Positions 28,136 to 40,900 of a DNA stretch of 64,000 nt are shown piece after piece. A program made the position numbers and the translations under genes. The DNA comes from Cardinalis cardinalis (Eukaryota > Chordata > Aves > Passeriformes > Cardinalidae), in assembly GCA_014549065.1 (NCBI GenBank), contig JACDOX010000009.1:6634131-6698130 (forward strand), read 5' to 3'. Within the stretch, counting starts at the first letter, position 1, and the number at the start of each line of letters is the position of its first letter. The notes under the pieces are model-generated. The model did not search any database. It had not been told where the DNA came from and was given only the letters and a program-made list of their open reading frames with translations.

Positions 28136-29995
28136 AAAGGATTTGTGTTGATGATACGTTATATTGAGAAAATTAGTCACCAAGGCAGACTGTTTCCATC
28201 TAGCTCTTTCTGCCACCTCTGCTTTCTTCTCTGCTTCAAGTAAAGAGATAGGAATGTGTACTGTTTATTGCACATTTGGAAGATTGTCTATATATGTGTT
28301 TATAAAGAATTCTATTATTTTTTTTTCCATTTATAAAATATTATAATTTCACAATAAAACTCAGGTTGGCTGAATTATCTCTTTATAGTTTACGCAGCAA
28401 ATGTTCTNAATTAATGCCTGTAATTCCTTTTTTGTGTCCTTGTTTTCCTTTGAAATATTTTCTTAACATTTGTAGCGTCTGTAAGGGAATAAAAGGAATT
28501 GCTTATGAAATTTTTTTGGTGAGGTCATTTTTAGTGAATATTCAGGTTACTCAGTTTATCCCTGCTGAGATTTATTTTAAATAGAATGTTTTATGTATTG
28601 TCAATATTTTGTTTCAAGTGTTTGCCTCTGAGAACATTTGTGGCATTTTTACTCTGCGTTTAGACCTCTTGACTTGTAGGCTGAGGGAGAGTGAGATTGC
28701 TGGGAGAAGAAACACTGATTTGTTGATTCATGGTGACTTTGCTACTCTATGGCAGTCTGTACTAATTGGTACCAGAAGCAGCATTTACTCTTGGCTGCCT
28801 CATGTGTCACACTTAAAGGCAGAAGAAAAATAGCACCATCAGTTAGGATTTAGATTGGCAGCAATGCAAGGATCTGGAAGAAATATTGCAGCAGATTCAG
28901 GAATAAATGTCTAGGGACAGAATCTGGAACTTTGCTTTGTGCTCCCCTATCTGTTTAGAGTCGAGATTTGAGCTTGTATTGTGTTTTAATTAATTTGTCA
29001 AACTCTGCTCACTTCAAACGTTCTCATTTATGTGCTTATTTCAATGTTCAAAGATACAATGAATTATTGAGCTTGTTAGTTTGTTACCTTGGCAATAGAA
29101 GGAACTGCCAAAAGAGTGACAAAATATATTTGCTGTTGTATTGGAAATTCATGTTCTTCTTAAATATTCTTGTTCATATTTTTATATTTTTTGTATAACA
29201 TGGCTGTTGGAGTGCTCTTGTTGCAACTACTTCTTTGTTCTGCTGAATGGAGACACTCTCAAGGTGTAGGCAAATGTTTTTACTTTTCCCTGAAGCAGGA
29301 AAATTCAGCTAAAGACATTCAGGTTTGTAGGTCAGTACCACACTGTGGTAAACACAAAGGTGTTCAATTGCTGTACCCACATCTCTAATCTCTCAAGGAT
29401 CTGTGAGGTCTGCCAGGAGGGACCTTTGGAGGAACCCTGAGCTTAATGGGAATGCAGGATTGTCTCTGGGCTCTTTTCCCTCAATTGTCAAACTACTGTA
29501 GTGAAAAACACAAAGCTTTTTTCTTCTCTATNTCTAAGTAGTCAATAACTGACCAAAAATAGATAGCAGCAGTTGCAAAGTACATTTTTNTTGGTAAGTT
29601 ACAGCAGTGCAAAGTAGAGTTTAAAAAAAGGCAAGATCAGGCAAAGGGTTGAATTACATATGAAGTGTACCTGTGAAATACACAACACTTAAAAAGCTCC
29701 TTGGGATTTTTGTATGATCAGTAAGACTCAGGGAAGCCATCTCACCAGCCGTTTATACCTCCCATTCCACTGTTGCATCCAAGCTGCTGCTTGGATTAGA
29801 AAAACCAACCCACTATCAGAGAAGATTTAGACCCAGGTCTGCAAAGCTCATCAAAGAGAATTTTCTGAAAATTATTTAGCCTGTACATTAATATAAAACA
29901 GGACAGTATTTCAATTTCCCATTCGTATTAATGGTTATGATAAAAAAATAAACGAGAAAGAAAAATCTGNATGGAACTGTAACTCATCACTGTAT

Positions 29996-30070
29996 TAAAA
30001 AAAACCAAACAAACCAAACAAAAACCAAACCAACAAACAAAAAACCCCCCAAAAAAACCCAACAAAACCA
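29996..30070. repeat. A/C-rich low-complexity tract
   Basis: About 75 bp built from AAACC and AAAC units and a CCCCCC block, with virtually no G or T. Confidence 0.92.
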
Positions 30071-31564
30071 AGCAGGACTGTTCAGATAAGGCTGTCTGAA
30101 TATCTTTGTCAGCTCCAGGTTTCAGTGCACCTTGCTGTTTTACTCACTTACTAAAACAAACACACAGCAGCCCTAATAGAAATACATGTTCCATATGAGC
30201 TGAGGTTTTACTCTTCAATAACAGGGCTTACTTTTACTTGCTAATTACTCTGACGTGTTTTAACTAACAGTAACAGCATGAAGATTTTACATGGGGCNCG
30301 CATTTCATTTACAGCTACAGTGATTTTGTATTTTTCTGCTACGTAGACAAGTAGCAATGTAAATTGTAATAAAACTAGTACATCAGCAATAAAAANGTAC
30401 ACAGTAAATAAATAATAAGTGGATATAAACAAGAATTTTCACTGATTCTAGGAAACCGCTTAATGGAAACTCACGTTTTAAAAAATTGGCACCAGAAGTG
30501 AGCCAAGTAGCAGGAGCAGGGGAGATGATCCATGTGCAGTACCCCATAGGCAATTTCNGTTCTGTGTTTTGGCCCAAAACTGCAGTGTATAAAAATTAAA
30601 ATACTGATTTCAGTGAAATAAGCCTAACAGAAGAGTCTGGCTGGTTCTTTAACTACTTACACCATGAAGTAAATGCATCCTTGTGTCACAGGACTAATGA
30701 ATGTGTGTGGTCAGCTCATGCATTATAATGTTTGTGTCCCCCCAGGAAATGCCACTGAGGCANGGTTTGGGTTTAGGAGGAGATGCTCTCGTGTCTAGAG
30801 GTGTANGGATCCAAACTGAGATGTGTTAGCACTGCTGCAGGACAGTGACACTGTGGTTTTCTACTACAAATGATCTTCATGATGCTCCAACAGGTGGAAG
30901 ACTTGATAACTTGTTTCAGTTGTCTGAAACAAGAGTATACAGAGAGAACATTTTCCAGGTTTCTCCAAAAAATTGAACAGTTTGTCTGTGTGTCACAGCA
31001 GCTGCTCCTGGCTTGTCATATGTGTGAAGAGGTCTCTCTGGAATGGAGGAGTCTGGGGCCCAGATACTTTTAGGATTTTAGAAACATAAATCTGCTATGC
31101 AGGTCTCTTTGCCAGAATTTCAGGACGCTGAAAACAGATCTTTTGTCTTAAAGAGCTTTCTGAGGGAAACCCCAGGCATGGATTTGATGTTAGACATGCA
31201 GTTTCTTTCAATATTGCTGATGTCTAATTCCCATCTGTGTCTCATTACTGCAATTGCTTCTTGGGAGCATTTGTCTCCTTCCTTGCTGAAGCGTTGGTGA
31301 CGGCTGATGCCCACACAGGCTGTAGGGGAGCATGAAGCCAGGAGAGCTGCAGGAAGCCTCCTCACTGACTCACTGCCTTTCACTGTGACAAAGCAACCAC
31401 TTTGCAGAGAAAAAACTTTTTAAAAAAATAGTCACCAATTTCAGACATTGTCAGATCTTCCTCTCCTCCCTAAAGCTATGCTGAAGAAAGATTTTAAAGC
31501 AGAAGGTAATGGTCAAATTGTGATTTCTTTTCCTCATTTAGCTTCTTCAGCACAGCCAGAGGGG

Positions 31565-31775
31565 TTATCCTCAGTGCTTCNTTATAAATAATCTAAATCT
31601 ATTCCCTTGCAGTTTGAATCTCTTNCCCCTTGTCCTGTCACTATTTGCTCTTGTAAATAGTCTCTCTCCATCTTTTTTGTAGGTTCCCTTCAGGTGTTGG
31701 AGGCCACAGTTGTGTCACCCCAAAGCCTTCTCTTTTCCAGGATGACCAACCCCAATTCTCCCAGCCTTACGTCAG
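31565..31775 (-). repeat. CR1 LINE fragment, antisense
   Basis: On the + strand this is the reverse complement of the CR1 ORF2 end and 3' UTR: ATAATCTAAATCTATTCCCT, CCTTGTCCTGTCACTATTTG, GTAAATAGTCTCTCTCCATC, CCTTCAGGTGTTGGAGGCCA and AGCCTTCTCTTTTCCAGGAT followed by a CAACCCCAATTCTCCCAGCC-type end. It is diverged and lacks the terminal tail. Confidence 0.85.
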
Positions 31776-32560
31776 ATACGACAATTTTTATGTTNCACAG
31801 TTTATAGTGTGCAACACTAGTTGTGGTTTATGTAGCACCAAGCTGGTTAGCCCATGTGATTCTTTAGAGTTATCTCCATTCTGACTTGCTTAAAAAAAAT
31901 TAAAAAACCCCTTGTCACTACCTACTGGTTACTGTTAGCTAAATTGTGTAAATTATTGGTAAGAGCTATGGGAAAGCACCCTGAACTTAGGCAACTTTGC
32001 CTTTTTTCAAGAATAATCAGTTTTTATCCTTCTGATCTTACTCCTAAAGATGAAGTACTTAAAGTACTTAAACAAAAAGGTAGGGTTTTTTCCTGAATTA
32101 GTCACCAACATATTTTTATAGTTAGTGACATGTCTTCTCTAGCTTGTGCTCTGCCAAAGAGAAGCAAATGATCTCTGTGTGTATGCATGATTTCCCTGGG
32201 GATACCACCCAGGGTGCCTAACAATTATACCTACTTCTTTCATATTACAGTTTGTTACTATATTGGTTCTGGTTGAATCACTGATGACCCCTTTTTCTGT
32301 CACTTTAGAGAACACAGAAGTATGTTCTATTAACAGCAGCTCTTCAGGACTTCTTTCAATGTGTCACCACTGTTGGCTTTTTGTTTTCCACAAGTACTGT
32401 CTTAAATCCTAGAAAATGTCACAAGTGAATTCTGTGAGAACTTTTTTTTTCCTAAATACTTGTAGTGGTAAAATCAGAGAGTAAGATACTATACTGGATA
32501 TACTGGAAAAAGAGCTTGCTTCATAAGTAATGGTTTGTGATGTGGTTCTTGAGGAGGGTC

Positions 32561-32631
32561 CTATACAGGGCCCAGACTTGACTCTATGATCCTTGTGGGT
32601 CCCTTCCTACTCAGCATATTCTGTAGTTGTG
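32561..32631 (+). repeat. CR1 LINE terminal fragment, sense
   Basis: About 70 bp matches a CR1 3' terminus with the phrases TATACAGGGCCCAGACTTGA and GATCCTTGTGGGTCCCTTCC followed by ACTCAGCATATTCTGTAG. This terminus differs from that of the copies at 37.6 and 62.4 kb, so it is probably another subfamily. Confidence 0.75.
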
Positions 32632-35600
32632 ACTTTACTGTACTGGCTACTTGGCCAGAGTGGCAGTAAAACCAGATCTGTCAAATGGCAGGGAATGGGA
32701 GAATTCCCATGAGTCTGAAATCCCAACACACTCTGGAAAACACTTCAGCAGCAGACTTCAGCAGCAACTTAAATCAAGTTAACCGTACTGTGAGGAAGAA
32801 GTTATAAATGTTTATCTTATTTTTAGTGCTGTAAAATCTTGAGTGACAGTTCTCATGACTGTACTGAGCAAGCAGTTCATTACCCTNGTGGATAGACTGT
32901 TTCACAAAGAAAGAAAATTTCCGAGCATAAATTTTCTTTACTTCAATTTAACATCCAGAGATTCATTTATTGGAATCAGTCAGCTATGAAATGTGATTGC
33001 ACAAAATGAGATAAACGACATACAAGAATATCCTTCTTCTTCTTCCCCTTTTCAGGGGGAGACAACTGCCTTGTTGAAGGCACTGGGCAAAGTTATATGA
33101 CCGTTGTTCAAAAGATAGTGAGTTGATGCCAGGTAGGAAACACGGAGCTTTGTGCAATCAGGGATCTACAATCTCAGAGTGAATGCTGAGGTGAGGTACT
33201 AGATAAGAGTAGTGTGATGTATTTGGAGACATAATGATAACTTTTAATAACCGACAGTATATTTAGTTTCCTTTTAGTGNTATTATTAAAATACTTCAAA
33301 ACAGTAAGCACAATCCAAAAAGCCATATCTTCTGTCTAATCTGATTCAAGAAAAATCATCCCAAGCCCAAATGCAGTATATGATTTGCTTTCAAAGAAAA
33401 TTATACTGAAGCATCTCCAGTCATTTTGCAACAAATCTAAAACTGCTTTGACAATATTCTCATGCCAGTCATTGAACACAAGGAAAAGAATGGTGCCAGT
33501 TAACACGATGAAAAGAAATCCAGAAGTAAATATACTCATTTTGTGACATAATTTTCCCCTATACCTCTCTCTCAGCTGTTCTTTGTCTCCAGCTAGCAGT
33601 ATATTCCTTTACCTTAATGCAGTTCATCTCTGTTGANGTGTAGGCATGGGTCTCTCTCATCATGTTAATAAATGAGATGATTGACAAGCTAAATTCACAG
33701 CTGTTGTTTTTAACCTGTGCTTGCATGTCTGCTGCATTTCAAACCTAAAAGTTTATGGTCAAACCTTAGCTCAGTAATGTTTTAGTTGAGTCTCACTCGA
33801 TTAATTGATCCTTATTTTGGTTGATTTCAGCATGAAGGAGGTTGGGCTTGATCATGGAACCCTTAGTNGGTAAAAACTGCTGCCTTTGACACCAAATCAC
33901 AGAGAAAGGAAGCTGCCAGGGAAGTTGTACAACTTTTTCATTGCTCTTGAGTGGACTCTTCCAGCTGTTTTTTTCTATTTTTAGTCAGGCTATAAATGGT
34001 GGCCTTGAATTGCATTACTTGTTTCTCAGTCNGTGTCTTTTCTCCACTCTTACAGATACTAAAGCAGCATAAAACATTCAGCAGCACTGGACAGCATGAT
34101 GTGTCTTATTTTACTTATGCTTTGCATGTATTTATGAAGGATTTCTAGGAGCATAATTTAGTTAAAACAGCCTTCTTCTTGCATCATAATGACTAAAAAT
34201 CCATGTGAGATAGGTTTGTGAATTCTTGTAAAATGTCTATCCTCTCAGTCTTCTTGGAAGAGAAAATTAAGTGTTTCACACTGATATGAAATACCTACAT
34301 CAATGGGTATTAAAATTTACATTGAGTCACTGCTGTCTTTTCTGTTTCAACCACTACTTCATGTAAAACTGAGAGGGCTTTTTGGTAGCTTTGTGGTAGC
34401 CNTAACACGGTTAATAGACTTCCACTAGTGTTTTAAAGTATTTTTGTATTTCAACTTTAATATATTTGCTATTTGACAGAAATGAATGTGTACTAACAGC
34501 TTTTCAGGCAGGTGAAACCTCAGGTGGCAATGACCCAGCTCCTGTCACTGTCCTGGGCAGCCAGCTGGCATGTGTGCTCCATCCAGGGTCACNGTGAGAG
34601 AGCCTCCAAGAAGGGCTGTAAAGAGCAGGCTTCTGGAGAACTTTGGAATATTTGTGTAGCTATGTAGCAGGGTGCAGTGTTTTATATTGTAAGAGGAACA
34701 GTGATAAAGAAAAACATGGCCACGCAATGATGTCTTCTGTAGGTTGTCTGTAAAAGAGGAAGAGGAAATGTGGGAAGTTGTTTTCCTTTATTTGAAGTGA
34801 TGAATATGCTATATCCATGGGACNGAAGCTCAGTATAATTATTACCACTAGTAATACATATTCTTTCCTTACTGCCAAGTNCAGACAGTTTAATGAATTA
34901 GGCTGGCAAAGTCTGATCTCTAAAATATGAAAATGTGTTTTTCCTCACTAATGTTTCTGAAGGTCTGAATAATCACTGGTTGAAGGCCATGTTGAAAGAA
35001 TGATAGTAGGTAGCATAAATAATANAATCAGGTTAATTCAGTCACTGTTAAATTACTGCTTTTGAGATGAAATAAACCTGTAAACCTGGTTAGCTTAAAA
35101 AAACCCAGTGGCTGTGTATATTGCTGTTCTAAAAAAGTGCATACATAATATGGAACATAATCTCCATGATGTTCATAGGTGATGTGAATGTAGATTAGTA
35201 ATCTTCAGGTCAAGCTTTGTTTGGATGAATGTGAACTGAAACTTCATAAGGCCTAAAGACTAATAGAAAAACACTATACAGGTTATAATTTCAATGTATT
35301 TGACTCTGTTAATGTTTATTAATAGTGCATTTTTATTGAGTTAAATTAATTATTTAAATTATTTATATGTGTAGACCAATGTAGACATTAAGGATCACCT
35401 TTTGAATTTATAATCAAAAGCAATAGAAACTTACACTCCATTGACTTTGGCAACCGTACTTGTGCTTCCTTGATTAAAAAAGCACAAATTTAGAAACCTG
35501 AAGTTTTAATGAGCAGGAGGAATCTGTCTTTAAAAAGCCTTTTCAAACTTTGCAATATCACAAGACAAAAGTAGTAGCTAATTTAGTAATTTGGAAGTCT

Positions 35601-35644
35601 TTTTTGGAGCGGGTAGCTAAATGATTTTTGATCTGTTTCCACAG

Positions 35645-35777
35645 GTTTTCAATACATACTCTAATGAAGACTATGATAGGAGAAATGATGAAGTTGACCC
35701 AGTGGCTGCATCAGCTGAATATGAACTTGAGAAGCGTGTGGAAAAGTTGGAGCTCTTCCCAGTNGAACTAGAAAAAG
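35645..35777 (+). CDS. PPP1R9A: Neurabin-1 exon A: end of PP1-binding region and helical linker
   Basis: This internal exon of 133 bp starts in phase 0 after a CAG acceptor and ends at AAAAAG followed by the donor GTATCA, leaving one base of the next codon. It encodes 44 residues, beginning VFNTYSNEDYDRRN and ending ELFPVELEK. This is the highly conserved neurabin/spinophilin segment just C-terminal to the RVxF-type PP1 docking motif (KIKF in neurabin-1), which must lie in the upstream exon. In the family this part lies along the PP1 catalytic subunit and forms the helix (AASAEYELEKRVEKLE) linking the PP1-binding arm to the PDZ domain. It reads as neurabin-1 rather than spinophilin because of details such as NDEVDPV. 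The single N, at 35764, is the third base of a valine codon and does not change the residue. Donor quality is moderate. Confidence 0.96.
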
Positions 35778-36267
35778 GTATCATGTCTGTGTGTCATTTC
35801 CACCTCCTGTGACACTGACCTACAAGTCTGAGGAAGTCTACACATGCCTACAGAGTCTATCTTGAATTTCTATGAGTTGGTTGTAGTCACCNTGGCTTTT
35901 TGGATTTCAGGAATTGTTCAGTGAGGAATTAAAGAAGCAGCTCAGAGACAGGCAGTTTTTATCTTCTTAAGAGGATTATTTGGTGATGCTCCATTAATAT
36001 GATTTTACACAGTGTTTGATGTGATATGTTCATTCTTCACTGGAGGAGTAAAAATCTTGTCTGTTGTTCTAAGCTCCTCATAAGCTGCAGATGATACTTT
36101 TTGTGNGTAATTAAAATGGTAGTCAAATTGTTTTTCTAAAAGGAATCAAAATTATATTAGTGCTATTGACACAGAAAGCCAAGAGGAACCAAAGCATGAA
36201 TGCTTACTTACCAAATAATGTACAGATAAATGTAAGAATTTTCTGCTTTCTCTTGCCTCTTTCACAG
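35778..36267 (+). other. PPP1R9A: PPP1R9A intron between exons A and B (490 bp)
   Basis: This short phase-1 intron runs from GTATCA to a pyrimidine-rich tract ending TTCACAG. It is far smaller than its neighbours, which are 5 to 14 kb. Reading through the donor adds eleven residues and then a stop at 35810-35812, so retention would truncate the protein before the PDZ domain. I see no repeat or other feature inside it. Confidence 0.93.
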
Positions 36268-36388
36268 ATGAAGATGGACTTGGCATAAGCATTATTGGAA
36301 TGGGAGTTGGAGCTGATGCAGGCCTTGAAAAACTGGGAATATTTGTCAAAACAGTAACAGAGGGTGGGACAGCAGAAAGAGATGGCAG
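36268..36388 (+). CDS. PPP1R9A: Neurabin-1 exon B: N-terminal half of the PDZ domain
   Basis: This 121-bp exon enters in phase 1 (the split codon gives Asp) and leaves in phase 2, with donor CAG/GTAAAC. The product begins DEDGLGISIIGMGVGADAG and continues GLEKLGIFVKTVTEGG to the split arginine. The Gly-Leu-Gly-Ile run is the carboxylate-binding loop of a PDZ domain, and the following strand (SIIGMG) and LGIFVKTVTEGG are the peptide-binding groove and next strand. In neurabins this domain binds C-terminal tails of partners such as p70 S6 kinase and helps target PP1 to dendritic spines. The exon contains no N. Its length is not a multiple of three, so skipping it alone would shift the frame. 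The residues after TEGG (TAERDG) appear to differ slightly from the mammalian version as I remember it, which should be confirmed by alignment. Confidence 0.96.
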
Positions 36389-36824
36389 GTAAACTAGACT
36401 TTGTATTTGGAAATTTTATCAGCAATAGTTACTATAAATTATGATTTTCTTAGGGAATAGTTGTTTGCTTAATATGTCATGGTAATCCAAGCTCTAAAGT
36501 TCATCAACTTCATTGGTAAGGTCCAAGTAACTGATGTGGTTATGAGAAGACACTAAATGGGTACCATGAGTTTAAACTTTTAAAGAAGAGCAAATTTGCC
36601 AAAGATAAGTGTTTGTGGCTACTGAGAACCCAGATGCTTTAGCATGAGTAAGGCTGCTGATTCCNAACTCTGTGTCACTTTTGAAGGTGGTTTTGATTCT
36701 TAAGGTGTTGAGATCCCACCTGTTCTATTGGCTTCAAGCCAGCTTTAGATAGGCAATACTAAAAAAAATAATTCAGTTCAACATTGTATAATTTGGTCTC
36801 TCTGCATATGATGTCCTTACAAAA

Positions 36825-37614
36825 GATCTTGACAGGCTGGATCTATGGGCTGTGGACAGCTGCATGAGATTCACTAAGGCAAAGGTCCAGGTCCTGCGCT
36901 GGGGTCACAGCAGCCCCAGGCAGAGCTGCAGGCTGGGGGAGGAGCAGCTTGAGGGCTGCTCAGCAGAAAAGGGCTTGGGGTGCTGGTTGACAGGCAGCTG
37001 GATATCAGCCAGGATGTGCCCAGGTGGCCAGAAAGCCAAAGGCATCCTGGTCTGGACCAGCAGTAGTGTATCCAGCAGCACCCAGGCAGTGACTGTGCCC
37101 CTGTACTTGGCACTGGTGAGGTCACCTTGAGTGCTGTGTACAGCTCTGGGCCTTTCACTGCAAGGANGACACTGAGGTGCTGGAGTGTGACCAGAGAAAG
37201 GGAGCAAAGCTGGTGAAGGGTCCGGGAGCACGTCTTACCAGGAGCATCTGAGGGAGCTGGGGGTGTTTAACCTGGAGAAAAGGAGGCTTGGGGGTGACCT
37301 TATCACTCTCCACAACCACTGGAAAGGAGGTTGTAACCAGNTGGAGGTCATTCTCTTCTGACATGTCTCAAGTGAAAGGGTGAGAGGAAATGGCCTTAAG
37401 TTTTGTCAGGTGAAGTTCAGATTAAATATTAGAGCTTTTTTTCAATGAAAAAGGCATTGGAATAAGTTGCCCAGAAAGGTGGGAAACTGGAAGTGTTGAA
37501 GAGGCATCTGGATGTGGCACTTGGGATGTGGTTTAGGACTGATTGAGCTGCTCAGTTGATGGCTGAACTGGATGGTCTTGGAAGATCTTTTTCAACTGTG
37601 ATTATTCTGTGATT
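36825..37614 (+). repeat. CR1 LINE, 3' part (ORF2 end and 3' UTR), sense
   Basis: This block of about 790 bp is richer in G+C than its surroundings and follows the avian CR1 consensus order. First comes GATCTTGACAGGCTGGAT with the ORF2 region downstream of the reverse transcriptase. Next come the segments GAGGGAGCTGGGGGTGTTTA-like and CTGGAGAAAAGGAGGCTTGG. The 3' UTR end follows, with GATGGTCTTGGAAGATCTTT and the terminal ATTCTGTGATT. It is 5'-truncated, as is usual for CR1, and interrupted by frameshifts and stops, so it is not active. It lies in the transcriptional sense of PPP1R9A in the intron after exon B. The family call is from memory of the consensus; the subfamily is not determined. 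Confidence 0.9.
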
Positions 37615-37946
37615 AAGGAAATAATTAGTGTGTCTCAATATTTAAACTTTTACTAAATACACNCCTTTCAACTTTACTAACACAGCCTGTTACTTTATAT
37701 TTCTTATTTTGGATAGTCTTCTATTCTGGGGTTTAGTTTTCACACCTACAGCACTGAAAGTACATTAATTAATTGGAATAGAAAGCTGTACCATAAACCT
37801 TGCCCACTAAAGAAGTGAATAGCTGTGTGTAGTCCTATGTGCTAATATAAAACCTGCTTGCTTATAGAATTGCTTATTTGGTATTTGTGCAAGCTAAAGA
37901 ATTTCTTTTCATCATAAAATATTTCATATCATATGGGGCACAGTTA

Positions 37947-37998
37947 TCTGTGTATTCTACAACACCTGCCAATCTGTGTATTATACAATACCTGCCAA
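37947..37998. repeat. 26-bp tandem duplication
   Basis: Two adjacent 26-bp copies beginning TCTGTGTATT and ending ACCTGCCAA, differing at two positions by eye. Confidence 0.92.
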
Positions 37999-40900
37999 AA
38001 CCAAGTCANCCTCTTCTCATTAGGTGACAGGAAAAAACTTTACTGTGTAATCATTTAATAATGAAAAGGATTCTTAAAAATCTTCCAACTCGTACAATTT
38101 TTCATTTTGTCCCAGTGCTTAACTTTGTAAATTTTCACGCCACTAAAATATTACTTCTCTGAAATGTAAGCAATTAAATCANCTTATCTGCATTCTCCTT
38201 TTCTGATTTTAACCATTAATGTGTTGTTATATTAGTCATAAACAGCATGAAAATATTGTTTATAAATAAGAGTGAGAATAAACTCTTAAGATGTTGATGA
38301 AGTCTTCTAAAAAATACATTGCAGTAACATGTTCCTTGTTGAACACCTCTAACTTTTCAGCCAGGCAAAAAAATTGCTCTGCTGTGGAAACTCCACAAAA
38401 ATTTAGGCAAAAGACTCTAGGAGACAGGGGGTTGCAAAGTTTAGTAATGTTGCTTTGAAACTACTGAACTGTGTCATCTTCTNGATTGGACTTGGAGGTG
38501 TCTTTAGAGATCTTGGCAATAAGATGTCGTGTTGAAGGCCAAGTACTGATTTATCATAGGCTTAAAAATTATGAAGGGAAATGAAGCTGACACCTCAAGA
38601 TGTCATGACTTTATCCATTACTTTAAATTTAAGTGAATGTTTTTCTGAAGGGTATGCTTGACCTCAGCTAGAAGGCATTAAACTCACGACTGGTATTCTT
38701 TGTAAAATTCTCTNGTTGAAAATAAGTCACTCACTGCTGCTCTGTCATGATCTGTAATTTCTTTTCATCTCATTATTCACATGTTTGAGTGGGCTGCAGA
38801 AGTTAATGTTCCATCACAAGTCTGTTCTTTCATTTCCCTAGATGGCATCTGAAAGGAACTTGTCAGTTGAGAAAAAATAATATCGTTCTTTGACCATTTT
38901 AATATTTGTGTTGGTTTTCAACTGGCAGAATGTTCAGTCAGCTGAGAAATAGGACTCTGATTTTCTCTTTGAGAGCCTGACTGATCATTCACTTGGGAAA
39001 GGGATATATAATCCTCTCAGTCAGGACCAGGCCATTCTGCATAATAAAGTGCATCAACTGTAAAGGGTCCTGTTAACTTCATCTTTATGGAAAGCCTACT
39101 NAATCATTAACACTGATAGCAAAACNAAGTCTCCAACCAGAAAATAAAACTACTTCAGTAGTTGCATCAGGTGCTCTGAATAATCGCATAGCAACTTCAA
39201 CCAGGTTCTTCTGAAGCTACAATTTAAAATGTTACGGTGTCTGTAGGGTAGTTGTTCTATTTTTTTATTGAAAGACCTATCAAATTATGATATGAAGTAC
39301 TTATCTCCCATGGAAGTACAAAATCTGTGCAAAGGGATTTCTCAGTGATTTAACACCACTGGCTTGATTCATGCTGCTGTAGACAAACAGGTAGCATTTA
39401 GCTGTCATATTTAAAGGTTTTGTGTGTCAGTATATGCCCAAGGAGGNTGCTTCAAGATGAATCCAAAGGCAAGCATGTTGATAAGTATTAGGAGAGGTTA
39501 TTAGTAGTGTGAAAGATAGGAAATCAGTCATTAGACTGAATATGAAAAACAAAATATTTTCCTGGATCAATCAATCAATAGCTGNTTCTTTCAGATTATT
39601 GTGGTGATGTGTCGTTCACTTTATGAAGTATTTTGATAGCATTGGGAGCAACAGTTTTGAAACATTGCATAGGTGTTAACTTGAACTCTAGAAGATGTCT
39701 CTGCACAAAATAAATTTTTCAGTTCATCATACAGAGCAATTGTGCAAATAATTTTTTCAGTTTTGGTTGGTTTGCTTCTATAGTTGCTACTTCATTGTTA
39801 TCTGCAGGCAGAGTTTAAAGTCATGAACATCAGAAAATAATTGCCAGAAGAATTACCAATGTTATTAATGCTAAAAGCAATACAATTTCTATAATTCAGA
39901 CTTCAGCAATCTNAGCCTAATTTTGCATTTGTGTTTGAAATTAGATTTGACAAACAGCNGAGGCCTGGAGCTCCTGTTGGCGTGGGCTCTCATGGGAAGT
40001 CCTCCCCCTTTGTAGGTTGATATGCATATATGCTCCTGCATAATTAAAATATATGTGTAAAGGAGTTTTGGAGAACAATGGCCATAAAAATGTTGGAAGT
40101 TTTTTTAAAAAAAAGGTCAAAATTAGATAAATATTGATGTGAGTGCTGTATTTCTCAAATGTTTTAGTGAAAATTGAAATAAAATTCTGAGCTTAAAATG
40201 CCAAATATGATTTTCAAAATAGGAGTTTATAGGCTGCCTTTTTCTAGGGAGATCCTGCCTAGAACACAGTGACATTCTGTAGTGTGAGGCAGCCAAAGAA
40301 TAANTACTGTATTTCTTACTCATCACTGGAATCCAAAGAACAAAGATGCTACTTGAACACATGTAAAACTGCAAAGCATTTCCTCAGACTTGACAGAGAA
40401 ATTAGTGCTCCAAGTACAAATGCTTCAACATTCTGTTGAAGCCTCTGTTTTTTGAAAAGAAATCTTATCACTAATATATCCTAAGATGTTAAATACATTA
40501 ATTTAGATAGTTTCATATAATTTAAATAGGATTTTTTCATAGCTGTTTCTTGGTTGCTTTGTAAACTGTGTTGTTTGTATCAATAGAATCCATGTAAGTA
40601 CTTGAAAATTGTTCCCTTTGACTAGTTCTGGATGTGTTTGTTTGGTTTTTATTTTGAAACTCTTAAGAGATCATGCGTTTCTAAAGAACAGTGTAGCAGT
40701 CATCTTCCAGGGATTCNTAATCCAGAGGAGTCCAGTGCCTGCTGTAGGGATTTTGTAGCAGTTCTTGCTTTAGATAAATGCAACATGGCATTCATTCTGT
40801 CTTAACTTNTTCTGCATTAAACAGTGTATCAGCTGTAAATAGGTTTTTGGTTTCAAAAAGAGAGTCCTCNTTACAGCAGTCCAAGGTTTTATGATTGTGT

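Larger units (their letters stand above)
1..35644 (+). other. PPP1R9A: Large upstream intron of PPP1R9A (5' part outside window)
   Basis: No open frame in this stretch resembles a neurabin exon or any other protein I recognise. The first exon to the right begins in phase 0 in the middle of the protein, so the sequence before it is intronic. It ends in a good acceptor: a pyrimidine-rich stretch, then CAG at 35642-35644. Known vertebrate PPP1R9A genes have one very large first coding exon before this point, and an exon of that size is absent here. Contents that can be named are the low-complexity tracts near 9.2, 11.1, 11.6, 17.4 and 30.0 kb, AT-rich DNA at 17.57-17.72 kb, CR1 fragments at 31.6 and 32.6 kb, small duplications at 21.6 and 28.1 kb, and an inverted repeat near 6.0 kb. 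The remainder is unique AT-rich sequence in which I see no gene. An unannotated non-coding 5' exon cannot be excluded by reading alone. Confidence 0.8.

Noticed and set aside
36152..36425. Minus-strand frames over exon B
   Set aside because: They are shadows of the PDZ exon; the + strand translation explains the conservation.
36852..37364. Several overlapping frames of 69-108 codons on both strands
   Set aside because: They fall within the CR1 fragment and represent decayed LINE sequence, not a host gene.
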